A stretch of DNA of 62,000 nucleotides from Neocallimastix lanati (nom. inval.) (lineage: Eukaryota > Neocallimastigomycota > Neocallimastigomycetes > Neocallimastigales > Neocallimastigaceae). A model generated the notes under the pieces. The model did not search any database and was not told the DNA's origin. It was given only the letters and a program-made list of their open reading frames with translations. Every line of letters starts with the position of its first letter. Position 1 is the first letter of the stretch. A program made the translations under genes and the position numbers. This document shows, one piece after another, positions 46,250 through 58,806 of this stretch. The DNA lies in the NCBI GenBank assembly GCA_016946835.1, contig JACVTC010000002.1, forward strand, positions 1,787,501-1,849,500, given 5' to 3'.

Positions 46250-46415
46250 TAATTTTTTTTAAATTAAAAAAAATTTTATCCTAAACTTTATTCATAAATA
46301 TAAATATTTATTATATATTATATTTAAATATATTAACTTTTTTTTAAATTAAAAAAATTTTATCCTAAACTTTATTCATAAATATAAATATTTATTATAT
46401 ATTATATTTAAATAA
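46250..46415. repeat. Two tandem copies of an 83-bp unit
   Basis: The unit TTTTTTTTAAATTAAAAAAA, ATTTTATCCTAAACTTTATT, CATAAATATAAATATTTATT and ATATATTATATTTAAATA is repeated with almost no change. Confidence 0.85.
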
Positions 46416-48002
46416 AGTTAAAAATCTATCTATATATTTAATTAATATAAAAATATAGAGAAATTAAATATTTCAATAATAAATATTAACTTTATAATCT
46501 GGGGAAAAATAATTTAAAACATAATAGTAAAAAAATTCATTAAGTAAATTTGCAATATGAGGAAAAAATAATTAAGGAAAGAAATATAACTTAATAATAA
46601 AATATTATGACATAAAATTATTTTTTAATAATAAACCTTTTTTATTTTTTAAAAAAAATATATTGTAGTTTTACTATAATATTTTTAAAAATTAAAAAAA
46701 AAAAAAAAAGATCGCTTTACGATAAAATATATATACATTATTATACCATGGTAAGAGATAAGGAGAAATGTAATAAAATTTTTTAGCAATTAGCATTTTT
46801 AACATTTGTTTCAAAACTTCTATATATATTATAATCAATATAATTAATATAATATATATTGATTATATATATTATATATTATATATTACAATTATATAAT
46901 ATATATAATTGTAATAAAAACATATAATAAATAATGATGATGGGACACTACAAAAAATTAAAATAATGTTAAACCACAATATGATAATTCATTTGATACT
47001 TTTGTTTTGTTTTTGCCATGTTAGTATAAGATAAAGTACGAAGTTAAGGTTCGTATCTCTTATTGGGAGAAGTTATATTTAATTTATTCATTTATTAACA
47101 TAGAGTTTTATTTATACATTTATTTATCAATTTATTTATTTATTTTATAATTTAAATTTATTAAATTAGATAGTAAATTTTATAAATTCATATTTTCAAT
47201 AATATTAAACTAATTTTATTAATAAAAATATATTTGATTATGGCAATTTTACTATTATAATTTTAATTATAATTACATTGAATTTTATTGAATTGCATGG
47301 AATAAATATAAAGAAGTAGTCTTTATATAATATTCTTTAATTATAAACTATTTAAAAATAATAAAAAATAATTATTTTGTTAAATATTATAAATTATGTT
47401 AAAATAATAAGAAATAATTATTTTATTAAATATTATAAAAAGTATAATATAAATAATAAAAAATAATAAAATATTATAACTTATAAAAATTTAATAAAAA
47501 TATAATAAAATCATAATAAAAATATAATAAATTTATAAATTATATATATATTTACATAACATAAAATTTATGTGGATGTGAAGCATTTCGACATAATTTA
47601 TGTATAATCAGCATAAATATTTGTACAATGAGTATAAATTATGTAATACGCCACAGCTTTCAACGTATATTTTTATTTATTGTATTTTAGCATTAAAATA
47701 ATAAAATAAAAACAAAAAAAATAATAAATAAAAGAATAAATAAGTTTTCTGTTAAGAATTTTGTTTTATTTTTATTTATTTTCAATTATTTAATTTTCAT
47801 TTTATTATTATATTTTATTATTAAATATTTAATATTTTATTATTAAATTAATTAAATAATAAAATAAAATTTATTTTAATATTAAATATTTATTATTAAT
47901 AAAATTTAAATATTGATATTGATATTAATAAAATATATTGATATTGATATTAATATAATTTAAACTATATATATTCTAGTTAATTATTATTATTTATAAA
48001 TT

Positions 48003-49416
48003 TAGAGCTTGTTTAATTCTAATAAACATTTATACCATAAATCAATGATATCATTTTTATCACATTTTTTATCAATTAATTCCGATTCCTTTTTTTTTTG
48101 TATTTTTTAATTAAATCATTGATTTCATCAGTTTTTGTTAATATTCTTTTTTTTTTTTCCAAACTCCTTCAATTTTCCTTTTGCAATTATTGTAAGATAA
48201 AGATTCTTTTCTTTTTAAATGATAAATCAATTCATAGAAAGAAGGTTTTTTGTAAAACAATTTTTTTAAGTAATTGTTAAAAAATTCTGAAGCATTATTT
48301 GTTATGTGGTTTATATCGTTATAATAATTCCAATAATGAATATCATATTTATATAAATAAGTCTTATTAAAATATTCCAAAAAATTTAAAAAATGGAAAT
48401 AATTATATATTTGACATATAATTTTAATATAATTATAAATATCAAATATATATTCAGGATTTATAAAAGGAAAATTTGTAATAGCTTTATAAAACAAATA
48501 AATTTTATGATTACTTTCAACTTCATTATAACATAATTTATTTTTTTGATCTTCTAACGATCTTTTATAATGCCATACACAATATTTAATAGTAATATTA
48601 GGAAATATTTTAATGGCAGCATTGGATATACCTTTTTCAAAATCACAATGCAAAATTTTTGGTGTAACTATAATATTATTATTATATTTACTTGCATTCT
48701 TTTTTAATTCTTCAAATGACAGTTCATAGGTTGCTTGTTCTTTATTATTTAATATAGATAGTAATGTAGTGTAAAAACTTTTTATTTCTGGAGCATATAT
48801 TCTTTTTATAAACACTTGATAACCAAATATTGGTGCAATATAAAATGTACCATCAGCAAACATATTTTCGTTGTATTTAATAAACAATTCTGTTTGGAAT
48901 GGTGATTGAAAAATTATAATATTAGAATTTTTGAATGTCATAAAATTTTCATCTCTTTCGTTTATATAATATTCAGATTCATCTGGAATTTCATTAAATT
49001 TTGATATATCAGGAGGTAGTTGTTTTTTTATATATCTTGATATTTGGGATTTAATTGAACTATATTCAATGCATATCAATCCAATTTCTTCAGATATTTC
49101 ATTATATATATGTTTTGGATTTATATCAAATGGGATTGAGGTTTTTCTAATTTCATTTTTCATTTTATGTTTTACTATTGATACAGATGCATCATATTCT
49201 TTTCCTGGATGAGTATGTTTGTTTTCATATTTTATTACTTAATTGTTATCATTTAGAATAATGTATGATTTAACATTTTTTAACGGTTTTGTATTCAGTA
49301 TATTTGAATACTTTTGTACTATTCGTTATATACCATAAATTAAATTTATATTTTTTGTTTACAATGATTTGGTTTTTTTCTTTATTAGTTTCACTTATTT
49401 CTAATTGATCATCCAT
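48003..49416 (-). pseudogene. MULE transposase with FLYWCH-like N-terminus
   Basis: The main open piece 48138-49163 (341 aa) holds the MULE catalytic core: FADGTFYIAPIFGYQVF (first Asp), ILHCDFEKGISNAA (second Asp), the conserved CVWHYKR His, and a Glu in ITNNASEFFNNYL. Upstream, from an ATG at 49416, a FLYWCH-like zinc-binding N-terminus is traceable (KYKFNL, then YTEYKT, then KHTHPG) but is broken by one frameshift near 49280 and one in-frame TAA; an expected Cys is Tyr. Downstream, after the stop, the frame continues in decayed form with a Lys/Glu-rich tail (KCDKNDIIDLWYKCLLELNK) matching the second element. MULE transposases cut and paste their element; this copy is inactive but only lightly damaged. 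Confidence 0.87.
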
Positions 49417-49439
49417 TTATTATAAATATTTTAAATTAA

Positions 49440-49615
49440 AAGTTTTATTTTTTAATTTTTTTTTTTAATCTATTTTTTTTATCTTATATTTTTATTCTTT
49501 TTTTTTTTTTTTATTTTAGATTAAAAGTTTTATTTTTTAATTTTTTTTTAATCTATATTTTTTATCTTATATTTTTATTTTTTTTTTTTTTTTATTTTTT
49601 ATTTTACTTTATTAT
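49440..49615. repeat. Two tandem copies of an 87-bp T-rich unit
   Basis: AAAAGTTTTATTTTTTAATT followed by TTAATCTAT, TATCTTATATTTTTATT and poly-T recurs at about 49439-49520 and 49525-49605. It lies just upstream of the transposase start, inside the element. Confidence 0.75.
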
Positions 49616-49735
49616 TTATTTTTTTTTTTTTTTCTACTTTATTATTAAAAATTTAACCCTATCCTATTCATTTATTTTTATAAGCCACATTGTAATACAT
49701 GAATAAATGATTATACATAAATTATGTCGAAATGC

Positions 49736-50328
49736 AATACTCCCAATTTATGTTATAAATTTTATGTTTACATTAATTTTATGTTTTTTATAGAATTTAT
49801 GATATTACATAAATGAGTGTGGTACATTTCGCCAATTTTTATAATACAAATTTTTCAATACGCCATTTATTTTAATGGCTCGTTAATTTTTTGTTAACGC
49901 CATAAAAAATTTTAATACAATTTATGTAAAAAAAATAAATGTATAAATAAATAAATAAATAAAGAATATAATAATTTTAAGTATATAAAATAAAATACAT
50001 AAAATAAAATAAATAGTAGAGTATGAATATAAAGTACAGATTGAATAAAATAAAGTAAAATAAAATAAAATAAAGAATATAATAATATAAAAATACAAGT
50101 ATATAAAATAAACTAAAATAATATCTTTTATTATTTTTTATTAAAGAATATTAAAGATCAATGTTTAAATAAATATTCAAATACAATGTATAATTAACAA
50201 TTTTATCATAATTATTATCTTTTTTTAATAAAATGTAAATAAAAAAATTTTTATTAATAACATTTATATTTTTAGTAACATTTATATTTTTATATAATTC
50301 TTTTATTAATAACATTTAAATAAACGAA
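49736..50328. other. Region between the MULEs, with a lone TIR-like end and a single minisatellite unit
   Basis: GTGTGGTACATTTCGCCAA at 49817-49835 matches the outer end of the second MULE (GTGTGGGGCATTTCGCCAA on its complement), so it is probably the left end of another, lost copy. 50008-50053 is one full unit of the minisatellite of 12.5-13.4 kb (AATAGTAGAGTATGAATATA, AAGTACAGATTGAATAAAAT). No gene. Confidence 0.7.
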
Positions 50329-50514
50329 TTGGGAGAATTGGAGAGTTGCATTTCCCCATATTGCATTTCGACAAATGGCTTATTGATATAAGTAAATGAA
50401 TGAATAAATAAATAAAAATTCAAAATAATTTTTTTAAATAAATAAAAATTCAAAATAATTTTTTTAAACTTGTTTTTATTATATTTTATAATTAATTATA
50501 GATATTTTTTAAAA

Positions 50515-51080
50515 TAAAATAATTATTAATAATATTTAATTATAAAAATAAATTTAATTATAAAGATATATTTTAATATTTTGTAAAAAAATAATATTAT
50601 AACAATACTTTAATTATAAAAATATATTTTTAAAATAATAAAATTTTATCATAAAAATATATTTTAATATTCTTAAGCTAACCTAATCTAATAAAGATTA
50701 AAAATACTTTAATAATTATTGTATTTATTCATTTATTCTCTTTTTAAAATAATTTTTACTATTAAAAAAATTATTATTATATATTTTAATATTTCGTAAA
50801 ATAGTAATAAAATAATTATTTAAAATATTTAATTATAAAAATATATATTTAATTATAAAGATATATTTTAATATTTTGTAAAAAATAATATTATAACAAT
50901 ATTTTAATTATATAAATATATTTTTAAAATAATAAAATTTTATCATAAAAATATATTTTAATGTTCTTAAGCTAACCTAATCTAATAAAGATTAAAAATA
51001 CTTTAATCATTATTGTATTTATTCATTTATTCTCTTTTTAAAATAATTTTTACTATTAAAAAATTATTATTATATATGAC
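50515..51080. repeat. Tandem duplication, 294-bp period
   Basis: Two nearly identical copies share the segments GATATATTTTAATATTTTGT and CTTAAGCTAACCTAATCTAA at an offset of 294 bp. They lie between the 3' end of the second transposase and the left terminal repeat. Confidence 0.85.
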
Positions 51081-51123
51081 AGAATTCATTTGGTCAATTT
51101 TCTGTCATTTCTTAATAATTTAT

Positions 51124-52557
51124 TATTTAATCAATAATTTTTATATTTAAATCATTTAAGCATTTCAACCATAAGTCAATGAAATCATTTCTAACACTTT
51201 CCTTTTTTTTTAATAGAATTTCCATATTTTTGTAATATTTAACCAAAGCTTTAATTTCCTCAGTTCTTATTAATTTTTTTTGTTTTTTATTTCTTAAAAT
51301 TCCAGCAGTTCTCCTTTCGTAATCAATGTAATATTTTGATTCTTCTTTTTGCAATTCTGATGGTAATTGAAAAAAAGTTGGTTTTTTTGCAAATAATTTT
51401 TTTAAGTATTTATTAAAAGTTTCTGAAACATTATTTGTAATATGCTCTATATTATCATAATAGTTCCAATTTTCAGTTTCAAAGTTAATTAAATAAGTTT
51501 ATTTAAAATATTCTAAAAATTCTAAAAATTGAACATAATTATGTTCTTGGCACTCACTTTTATTTTACTATATATATCATATATATATTCAGGATTAATG
51601 AAAGGAAAGTTCGAGATATTATTATAATAAATATATAAATCTTTTATTTTTTCTACTTTATTACCACATAATTCTTTTTTTTTTAATTTCTAATGCTCTT
51701 TTAAAATGCCATATACAGTATTTAATATTTGCATTAATAAAAACTTTTTGTGCAGCATTAGATACAGCTTTTTCAAAATCGCAATGAAATATTTTTGGTG
51801 TAATTTCAATACTATTATATTTACTAGAATTTTTTTTTATTTCTTCAAATAATATTTCATAAGTTGTTTGCTTTTTATTTTTTAATATAGAAAAGGAAGT
51901 AGTGTAAAAACAATTTAATTCTGTAACATAGGTTCTAGTTATGAATACTTGATAACTAAATATAGGTGCAATATAAAATGTGCCATCCGCAAAAATATGT
52001 TTATTTTTAGAAAATAATTCTGCTTGGAATGGAGATTGAAAAACAATTAAATCATTATTTTTGAATATCATAAAATTTTCATCCCTTTTTGTTTTATAAT
52101 ATTTTGATTCATTGGGAATTTCATCAAATGTTGTTATATCAGGAGGTAGTTGTTTTCTTCTACTTCTTGTTACTTGGGATTTAATTGAATTATATCCTGG
52201 ACATATAAGACCCATACCTTGAGAAATTTCATCATATGTACGTTTTATATTTACATTAAAAGGAATTGAACTTTTTGAAATTTCATCTTTAATTTTATTT
52301 TTTACAATTGATTTAGCTGCTCCAAATTTATTTTCAAGATGATTATGATGTGAGTCATCATATTCTAAGATTTGATTCTCATTATTTAAAATAATGAAAG
52401 ATGGACATTGATTTAATGTTTTATATTCTGTACATTTATATTTTTTTGAATTGTCTTTCCTTTTGGATGAAAGATTAAACTTATATTTTCTGTTTAAAAT
52501 AATTTGTTCTTTTCCTCTATTAGTTTTGCTTATTTCAATTTCTAGATTTTTCTCCAT
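51124..52557 (-). pseudogene. MULE transposase, second copy, with FLYWCH-like N-terminus
   Basis: The N-terminal open piece is 51661-52557 (298 aa). It has a complete-looking FLYWCH-type finger (KYKCTEYKTLNQC ... YDDSHHNH, residues about 38-74), then the MULE core FADGTFYIAPIFSYQVF and IFHCDFEKAVSNAA and the CIWHFKR His. The frame is lost at a poly-T near 51680. The catalytic Glu region and following segment (about 51360-51660) are spread over several frames, and the C-terminus 51127-51354 is open again (ESKYYIDYERRTAGILRNK ... FIDLWLKCLND). It is clearly the same family as the 48-kb copy but a distinct, older lineage. Its intact N-terminus helps define what is missing there. Confidence 0.85.
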
Positions 52558-53011
52558 TTTTTTTTTTTAATAAAAGTTTCTAATTAAATATTCTAATGAT
52601 TAATTTTAATGATATATATTTTTAATTATATATACTTTAAATGAAGATTAATTATTCAAATATTATTTTTTAATTCTTCTATATTTTAAATAATTCCTTT
52701 TTTTAGTGTAACTGGATAAATATAAAGTATTTATAAGTTTATTATATTTTTTATTATATAAAGTATAAAAATTTTTATATTATAATTTTATATTTATTTT
52801 TATATTTAATAACTATTATAATTTTCATCGTTATTATAAAAATATTATTATTGATGTTTCTGTAATTATTGCTACAGTTTATATTATTTATTTATTACTT
52901 ATTATATATTATTTATTATTAATTTATAAAATACTATAAGAAAAACTTTTTACATTTTTCTTAAGAAGGTAAATATTATTTTTATTAATTCATTTATATA
53001 TATATTTAATT

Positions 53012-53051
<40 letters not shown>

Positions 53052-53577
53052 TAATTCTCAACTTGGCGAAATGCAATTTGGCGAAATGCCCCACACCCAA
53101 AGAATTGAAATCATAAAATCTAACCATTATATGATTTATTTAATTATTCGCTTAATAATTAATTTAAAAATTGAAGTAACAAAATAATACAATAAAATAA
53201 TATTATGCAGCTTAATATAGCTAAAGCCACATATTCACATATATCACGTGAAATTGACGTAATGTAACATCCACTACCTATATTTATTTTATATCACGTT
53301 ACTTTTCGCTTATAAATCATATGATAATTAATCAAATGATAATTTAATGCTTACTAATTTATTTTTATGTAATTATTAATAAAATAATTTAGAAAATTTA
53401 TATCATGTAATTATTAAATAATATTAATATTTACAAAAAAAAAATTAATATTATATATATTACATATAATATATATATTGTATTAAAAATTTAAATATAA
53501 TAAATATATATTAACATATTTAAATTATTTTATTAAATCAATATTAATATAAATTTAATATAATAAGTCAATTTTAC

Positions 53578-53609
53578 ATTGTACCAGTTTATATATTAAC
53601 TGGTACAAT
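53578..53609. repeat. Hairpin with 12-bp arms
   Basis: ATTGTACCAGTT (53578-53589) pairs with AACTGGTACAAT (53598-53609) around an 8-nt loop. It is notable because its arms contain mixed bases rather than only A and T. Confidence 0.7.
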
Positions 53610-55309
53610 AAAATATTAATACAAAGCGAAACTCATTTGGTATACAAATTATTATTATACATTACGGTATATACATTTTATTGGTTATTAAATATTGTAT
53701 GTACATTTTTTTTACATTAATGTATTGATTTTTTATACAAAACGTTTTACTCCAAATATATTTTTGATTTTAATTTGATTGGTTTAAATGGGGAAAATTA
53801 ATAAACCAACAAATTTATAGAAAAAGTTTAATAATTATAATATATTTAATATTTAATATTTAATGATATAAACTTTTTTATTTCTTTTATAGCAGTTATC
53901 ACATAAAGACTTTTATTATTAAGGGTTGAAGAAATAAATATAAAATAAACATAATTAATTTAATTTAATAAGAGTCTAAACAATATATTTTTATTATATA
54001 ATTTTAATATTTTTTTTATTACATTTATTATTATATATTGTTATTTTATATTTTTATTTCATATTTTTATAATATATTAGCTAATTTTACAATTATTTTA
54101 ATATATTAATAAATTTTCTATAAGCAAGAAGTAATTGCGGAGATTAATATATATGTATTATTACAAATAATGCTTTTTTAATCTACACTTCATTTTTCAT
54201 TAATATAAAAATAAATAAATAATAAAAAAAAAAAGATATTTAAAAATTAATTACAAATGTAATATTAAATTTAAATACTAATAAAAATAGGAATAATATT
54301 AATTATAAATAATCTATTGTTTATTTAAATGTCTTCATTTTTTATTAATACGGAGAATATTTAACATTTTTTATTAATACGGAGAATTTAACATTTATTT
54401 AATTCATTTTTATTAATTCATAAAGTTATTATTAATTAAAATTTTATAAAAAAAAAAAAATAGAATGAAAATTCACTTTCATTGTTTTATTTCATATTTT
54501 TAAATATATGTTTAAAAATTAATTATTATATAATAAAACAAATGTATGTTGTTGATATAAAAATTGATATTGAAATATGTGCATAAAAAAAATTAAATTT
54601 CTAAAAATTAAGATTTTTTAAAAAAAGAAATGTAACTTTAATGTAGCAAAAATAATGAAAATATAATAAAAATAAAGTTTATTATAGTTTATTAATTATT
54701 AAGTTAAAATATATTTAAAATAAATATTGTATATGTTAACTAAATATTTGAGGTTTATATATATTATAATAATAATTTTTAAAATCTATCTATATATTAA
54801 TATTTTTATTTTTATTTTTTTATTTTTTATATAATATTTTTTTTCAATAAAATTTTAGAAAATTTTCATTTTTTAAAAAAAAAAATAAAAAATTAAAAAA
54901 AAATATATAGGATATAATTTATATATTTTATAAAAATTATTTTATTTAAATTTTATTTATTTAGAAGAATTACATTTACTTATCATTATTTAAAATGTAA
55001 ACTAACATTTATTCCTAAAATTAATATTTATTTTTATATTTTGATCTCATGAATTACTATAATCTACTATTTATTATTCTTGGCCAGAGAAATTATTTAC
55101 TATAAAAAAGTTTTCCTATATTAAAGAATAAATATAAATTTACTTTCATTAATGTTTAAATTAAATAATAAAAATATATAAATTAATTTCTAATATAAAT
55201 ACTATAAAAACTAGATTAATACATAAATTTATGCTTTTACACCATTTCTTAATTAACATAAATTTATTATTAATTAGAATTTTTATTTCTATTTTATATC
55301 AATTTTTAT

Positions 55310-55419
55310 AAAAAAAGAGTCTTTTTTATTTTTAACAATAAATTATATATTTTTTTTTATTTTATTATTTTATTATATATATATAATTTATTGTTTTAAA
55401 AATAAAAGACTCTTTTTTT
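55310..55419. repeat. Long hairpin, about 40-bp arms
   Basis: AAAAAAAGAGTCTTTTTTAT plus TTTTAACAATAAATTATAT (from 55310) is complementary, with small gaps, to ATATAATTTATTGTTTTAAA plus AATAAAAGACTCTTTTTTT (to 55419). It may be a small MITE or foldback. Confidence 0.75.
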
Positions 55420-55739
55420 TAATTATATTATATATTATATTTATATTATTTAATAATTATATTTAAAATATTTATATATTATGATGTCATTTCCCTTTTT
55501 TTTTTTTCTTTAAAATTTTATTATTTATTATTATAATTATATTATTATTTTTATTTCATAAGTAATTTTATTAAAATATTGATATAATTATTCTTTGGTT
55601 GTTCTGTTAATAAATTAATAATAATTTATTAGCAGTAAATTATTCTTTTATTTTAATAAACTAATTTTTATTATTTGATTATAGCCTAAATTGTTTTTCA
55701 TTAATATTGATAATCCAATTAAAATGATAATAATTATAA

Positions 55740-55782
<43 letters not shown>

Positions 55783-56427
55783 TATTAATTATTACTATAT
55801 ATATTAAAATAATTTAAAAAAGAATAAAATTATTAAAAATATGAAAATATAAATTAAAATAAATACAATAAAAAATTTATAGAAATAAATAAAATATATA
55901 TTAAAATAATTTAAAAAAGAATAAAATTATTAAAAATATGAAAATATAAATTAAAATTTTAAAATAATATTAAGTTATGAATTGAAATTATTTCTACCAT
56001 AAATATTTAATAAAATAAAAATACAAAAAAGTAAAATTTAAAAAGTATATATTAGTAAAAATAAAATATTTAATTAATAAAACATTAAAAAAGAGATAAC
56101 ATTAAAATTAAAACAAATTAAAAGCTAAAATGATTTTAGCTTCTTAAATTTCTTTTATTTTATTATAAGATTTTTATAATTTCATTTTTATTATATATAT
56201 ATATTTTTTACATCTTTACTATCATTACTACTTTTATACATTTTTATAGAGAGGAATGACTTATTTTTTTTTTATTTCGTTTAGTATATAATCAATTATT
56301 TTATAAGTTACTCATATATAAAACAATTAATTACTATATTATTAATTATATTATATATTATATAATATATTTAATAATTATACATGAAATCAATAATTAT
56401 AATTTACAATTTAATATATTATGATAT

Positions 56428-56725
56428 TTTTTTATTTTATTTTATTTTATTTTATTTTATTTTATTTTATTTTATTTTATTTTATTTTATTTTATTTTAT
56501 TTTATTTTATTTTATTTTATTTTATTTTATTTATTATTTTATTTTATTTTATTTTATTTTATTTTATTATTTATTTTATTTTATTTTATTTTATTTTATT
56601 TTATTTTATTTTATTTTATTTTATTTTATTTTATTTTATTTTATTTTATTTTATTTTATTTTATTTTATTTTATTTTATTTTATTTTATTTTATTTTATT
56701 TTATTTTATTTTATTTTATTTTATT
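56428..56725. repeat. TTTTA pentamer tract, about 300 bp
   Basis: Almost pure (TTTTA)n with two small interruptions near 56530 and 56570. It is the same pentamer (opposite strand) that separates the minisatellite cores at 12.5 kb. The long plus-strand frames across it are artefacts. Confidence 0.95.
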
Positions 56726-56759
56726 AATAAAAATATTTTTACATAATTCAATTAATCTT

Positions 56760-57125
56760 AATATAAATAACATTTCTTTTCTAGGTTCGTTGGTAAATTT
56801 GGTTTACATTTAAAAGCTTATCTAAATTCTTTAGAATTACGAATTTAACCAAGAGTAGTAATATTTCTTGGAAGATGTTCAGTTGAACATATTCTGGTTT
56901 CATTTTATCTGCAAAAATTTCTCCAAGTTTAAAATTTTCATTAATATTAATTTTATTTCCATTTTATTCTTCAATCGTATAGTTTCTGAATTGTTCAACA
57001 TAACACTATGTTAATTCATTAAATTCTTCGGTATTGAAATTTGTCCACCAATTTGATAAGTTTCCATTTAAATTAAAATCTTTGTCAGTAGTCAAGATTA
57101 ACCAATTTAATAATTGTTTTTAAGA
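56760..57125 (-). pseudogene. M13 (neprilysin-like) peptidase C-terminal fragment, copy A
   Basis: Minus-strand pieces in several frames match the C-terminal part of M13 metallopeptidases: NLSNWWTNFNTEEFNELT, CYVEQFRNYTIEE, ININENFKLGEIFAD and the end FKCKPNLPTNLE. The equivalent of the ENxADNGG zinc-ligand region is altered (GEIFADKM) and what follows is deleted. It is parallel to copy B (57593-58625) and in the same orientation. Confidence 0.7.
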
Positions 57126-57592
57126 TATTTTTAATTGTATAAATTCAAATACTAACAAAAAAATAGGTTAATGATAATTACAAATATTATTAAAGTAAAA
57201 TTAATTATCACTATAACTAAAACATTCTATATTTTTATTAATATGGAAAGTTTATTTAAGTTAATATCTTTTTCATTAATTTATTAATTATAAAGAAATA
57301 TATTTTTTAAAATATACTTTTTAAAAATATATATATATATATATGATTTACAATATTGTTTTACATAGAAGTATATCCTTATTTAATAAATACAAATATA
57401 ACAGTATTTTTTTTTTTTTTTTTAGACAAGTAATAAATTTTATTTACTAATATTTAATTAAAATATACATTAAAATAAAATAAATAAATAAATAAAAAAA
57501 TTGGTTATGAGTTTCGAGGAACTAAAGGGCCTCTAACTCTACCCATATATCAATAATAAATCTTTTGTGTGATTAATAATATCAATTGAATT

Positions 57593-58625
57593 TATATAAG
57601 AATTTCTGGATTCAATGGTGAATTTAGTTTACATTTAAAGGATTCAGCAAATTTTTTAGAATTAAGAACTTGATTAACAATAGATTCTGGTCTTCCTTTA
57701 CTACACCAAGCTTTTATCCAAATAAAATATATATATCTTTGGTATACTTTGTAAGATTTGGTAAGACGTTGATTATTACTTTTTCCTTCATTATTGCTCA
57801 AAGCATGTATATAAGCGTCATAGCCATGAGCTAATCCTCCATTATCTTGGTGATTTTTCATTAATTTGATATTAATTTTCCAATTAATATTAAGTCTTTT
57901 TCCTTTACCATCTTCAATTTTATAGTTTCCAAATTGTTCAATATACCATTGAGTTAATTTTAGTAAATTTTTTCTGAAGTGGAATTTGGCGACCAATTGG
58001 ATAATTTACCAATACCATCAAAAAATTTTACCATTCTTATCGAAAGCATGAGTTATTGCATGACCATTATTGTACCATAATTTAAGTTAATAAAATTTAG
58101 TAACTACTAAATAATGGACTTCTTAAAATCCCAGCTAGGTAAGTAATATCATTTTTCAATGGACTTTTAACCAAGTATTTACAGTAAAAGGACACGTTTT
58201 TTTCCATTCAGATTTTATCTGTTGGTTTATTAGCATCCTTTTAAAAAATTTACTTTAAACTTAAAATTTTAAAAAGAATTTAACGATATCAGAAAAGAAA
58301 TCATTATTTACAATTTTTAATTCTTTATATTCTTCATTAAGCTTTATTGAATCCATAATGAAATTAGAATATCCTATTTTATCAATTATGATATCAGTTT
58401 CTTTTCAACAGCTAATTTATTTGCTTATTTATGAAACCATATCATTTTTGGAATTCTTTCTTTCATAGCATCTTTATCATTTTTCATAATAATCGTTAGC
58501 CATTTCTCTGATTTTATTATTAAATACTACATCAACTAAGAATTTACTTAATCTCATACTCATAGAAGAATCTACTTTGTTAATACAATATTCATATCCA
58601 GATGAATCAAATTTAGTACCTACAA
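57593..58625 (-). pseudogene. M13 (neprilysin-like) peptidase C-terminal fragment, copy B
   Basis: Reading the minus strand: about 58440-58622 gives a middle-domain segment (YEYCINKVDSSMSMRLSKFL, then NNKIREMANDYYEK). About 58110-58160 gives YLAGILRSPLF. About 58036-58090 gives GHAITHAFDKNGK. 57592-57996 is an open piece of 134 aa with WYIEQFGNYKIEDGKG, NHQDNGGLAHGYDAY, IKAWCSKGRPESI and the end FKCKLNSPLNPE. This order is that of M13 zinc peptidases. The zinc/catalytic motif, normally HExxH, is HAITH, so the catalytic Glu is lost, and several frameshifts and stops lie between the pieces. It is a dead gene; the family normally codes for membrane or secreted oligopeptidases. Confidence 0.8.
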
Positions 58626-58758
58626 ATTAATTTAATATTTTTCAAAAAGTAAATAATTATAATATAAATTAATTATAAAAAAATTATATATATATATATA
58701 TATTTCTTTTTTATATTTAACACCAGTTTTTTTACGAATATATTTTAATTTTCAAAAA

Positions 58759-58806
<48 letters not shown>

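Larger units (their letters stand above)
43890..47582. other. AT-rich non-coding region with tandem repeats
   Basis: No gene is seen. Content includes poly-T (44100-44118), the repeats listed separately (45385-45665, 46250-46415), an AT-rich self-complementary stretch at about 46825-46915, and a less simple segment at about 46990-47080 (CCATGTTAGTATAAGATAAA...TATTGGGAGAAG) of unknown origin. Confidence 0.6.
47583..49735 (-). mobile_element. MULE-type DNA transposon with 28-nt perfect TIR
   Basis: 47583-47610 (GCATTTCGACATAATTTATG + TATAATCA) is the exact reverse complement of 49708-49735. These inverted ends bracket a minus-strand MULE transposase, giving an element of about 2.15 kb. Similarity between the ends goes on a little outside the perfect block (ACATAAA and GGG(A/T)GT-like segments), so the true termini may be up to 25 bp further out. 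The target-site duplication could not be identified. Confidence 0.85.
50329..53100 (-). mobile_element. Second MULE-type DNA transposon, degenerate
   Basis: The left end (50329-50374) has GGGAGAATTGGAGAGTTGCA followed by TTTCCCCATATTGCATTTCG. The complement of the right end (53063-53100) reads TTGGGTGTGGGGCATTTCGC then CAAATTGCATTTCGCCAA. Both therefore carry two GCATTTC(G/C)(C/A)C motifs and form an imperfect inverted repeat around a minus-strand MULE transposase. Length is about 2.8 kb. The extra length compared with the first element comes partly from a tandem duplication at 50515-51075. Confidence 0.75.
53101..56420. other. AT-rich non-coding region
   Basis: No gene is seen. It contains a 32-bp tandem duplication at about 54338-54392 (TTTTTTATTAATACGGAGAA), a 40-base poly-T at 55741-55780, a duplicated block at about 55800-55955 (AAATAATTTAAAAAAGAATA), and two hairpins listed separately. 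A slightly less simple segment at about 53215-53320 (GCCACATATTCACATATATC...ATATCACGTTAC) is not recognised. Confidence 0.6.

Noticed and set aside
56384-56813. Plus-strand open frames across the TTTTA tract
   Set aside because: Pure FYFIL repeats from a pentamer microsatellite; there is no codon bias or flanking gene structure.
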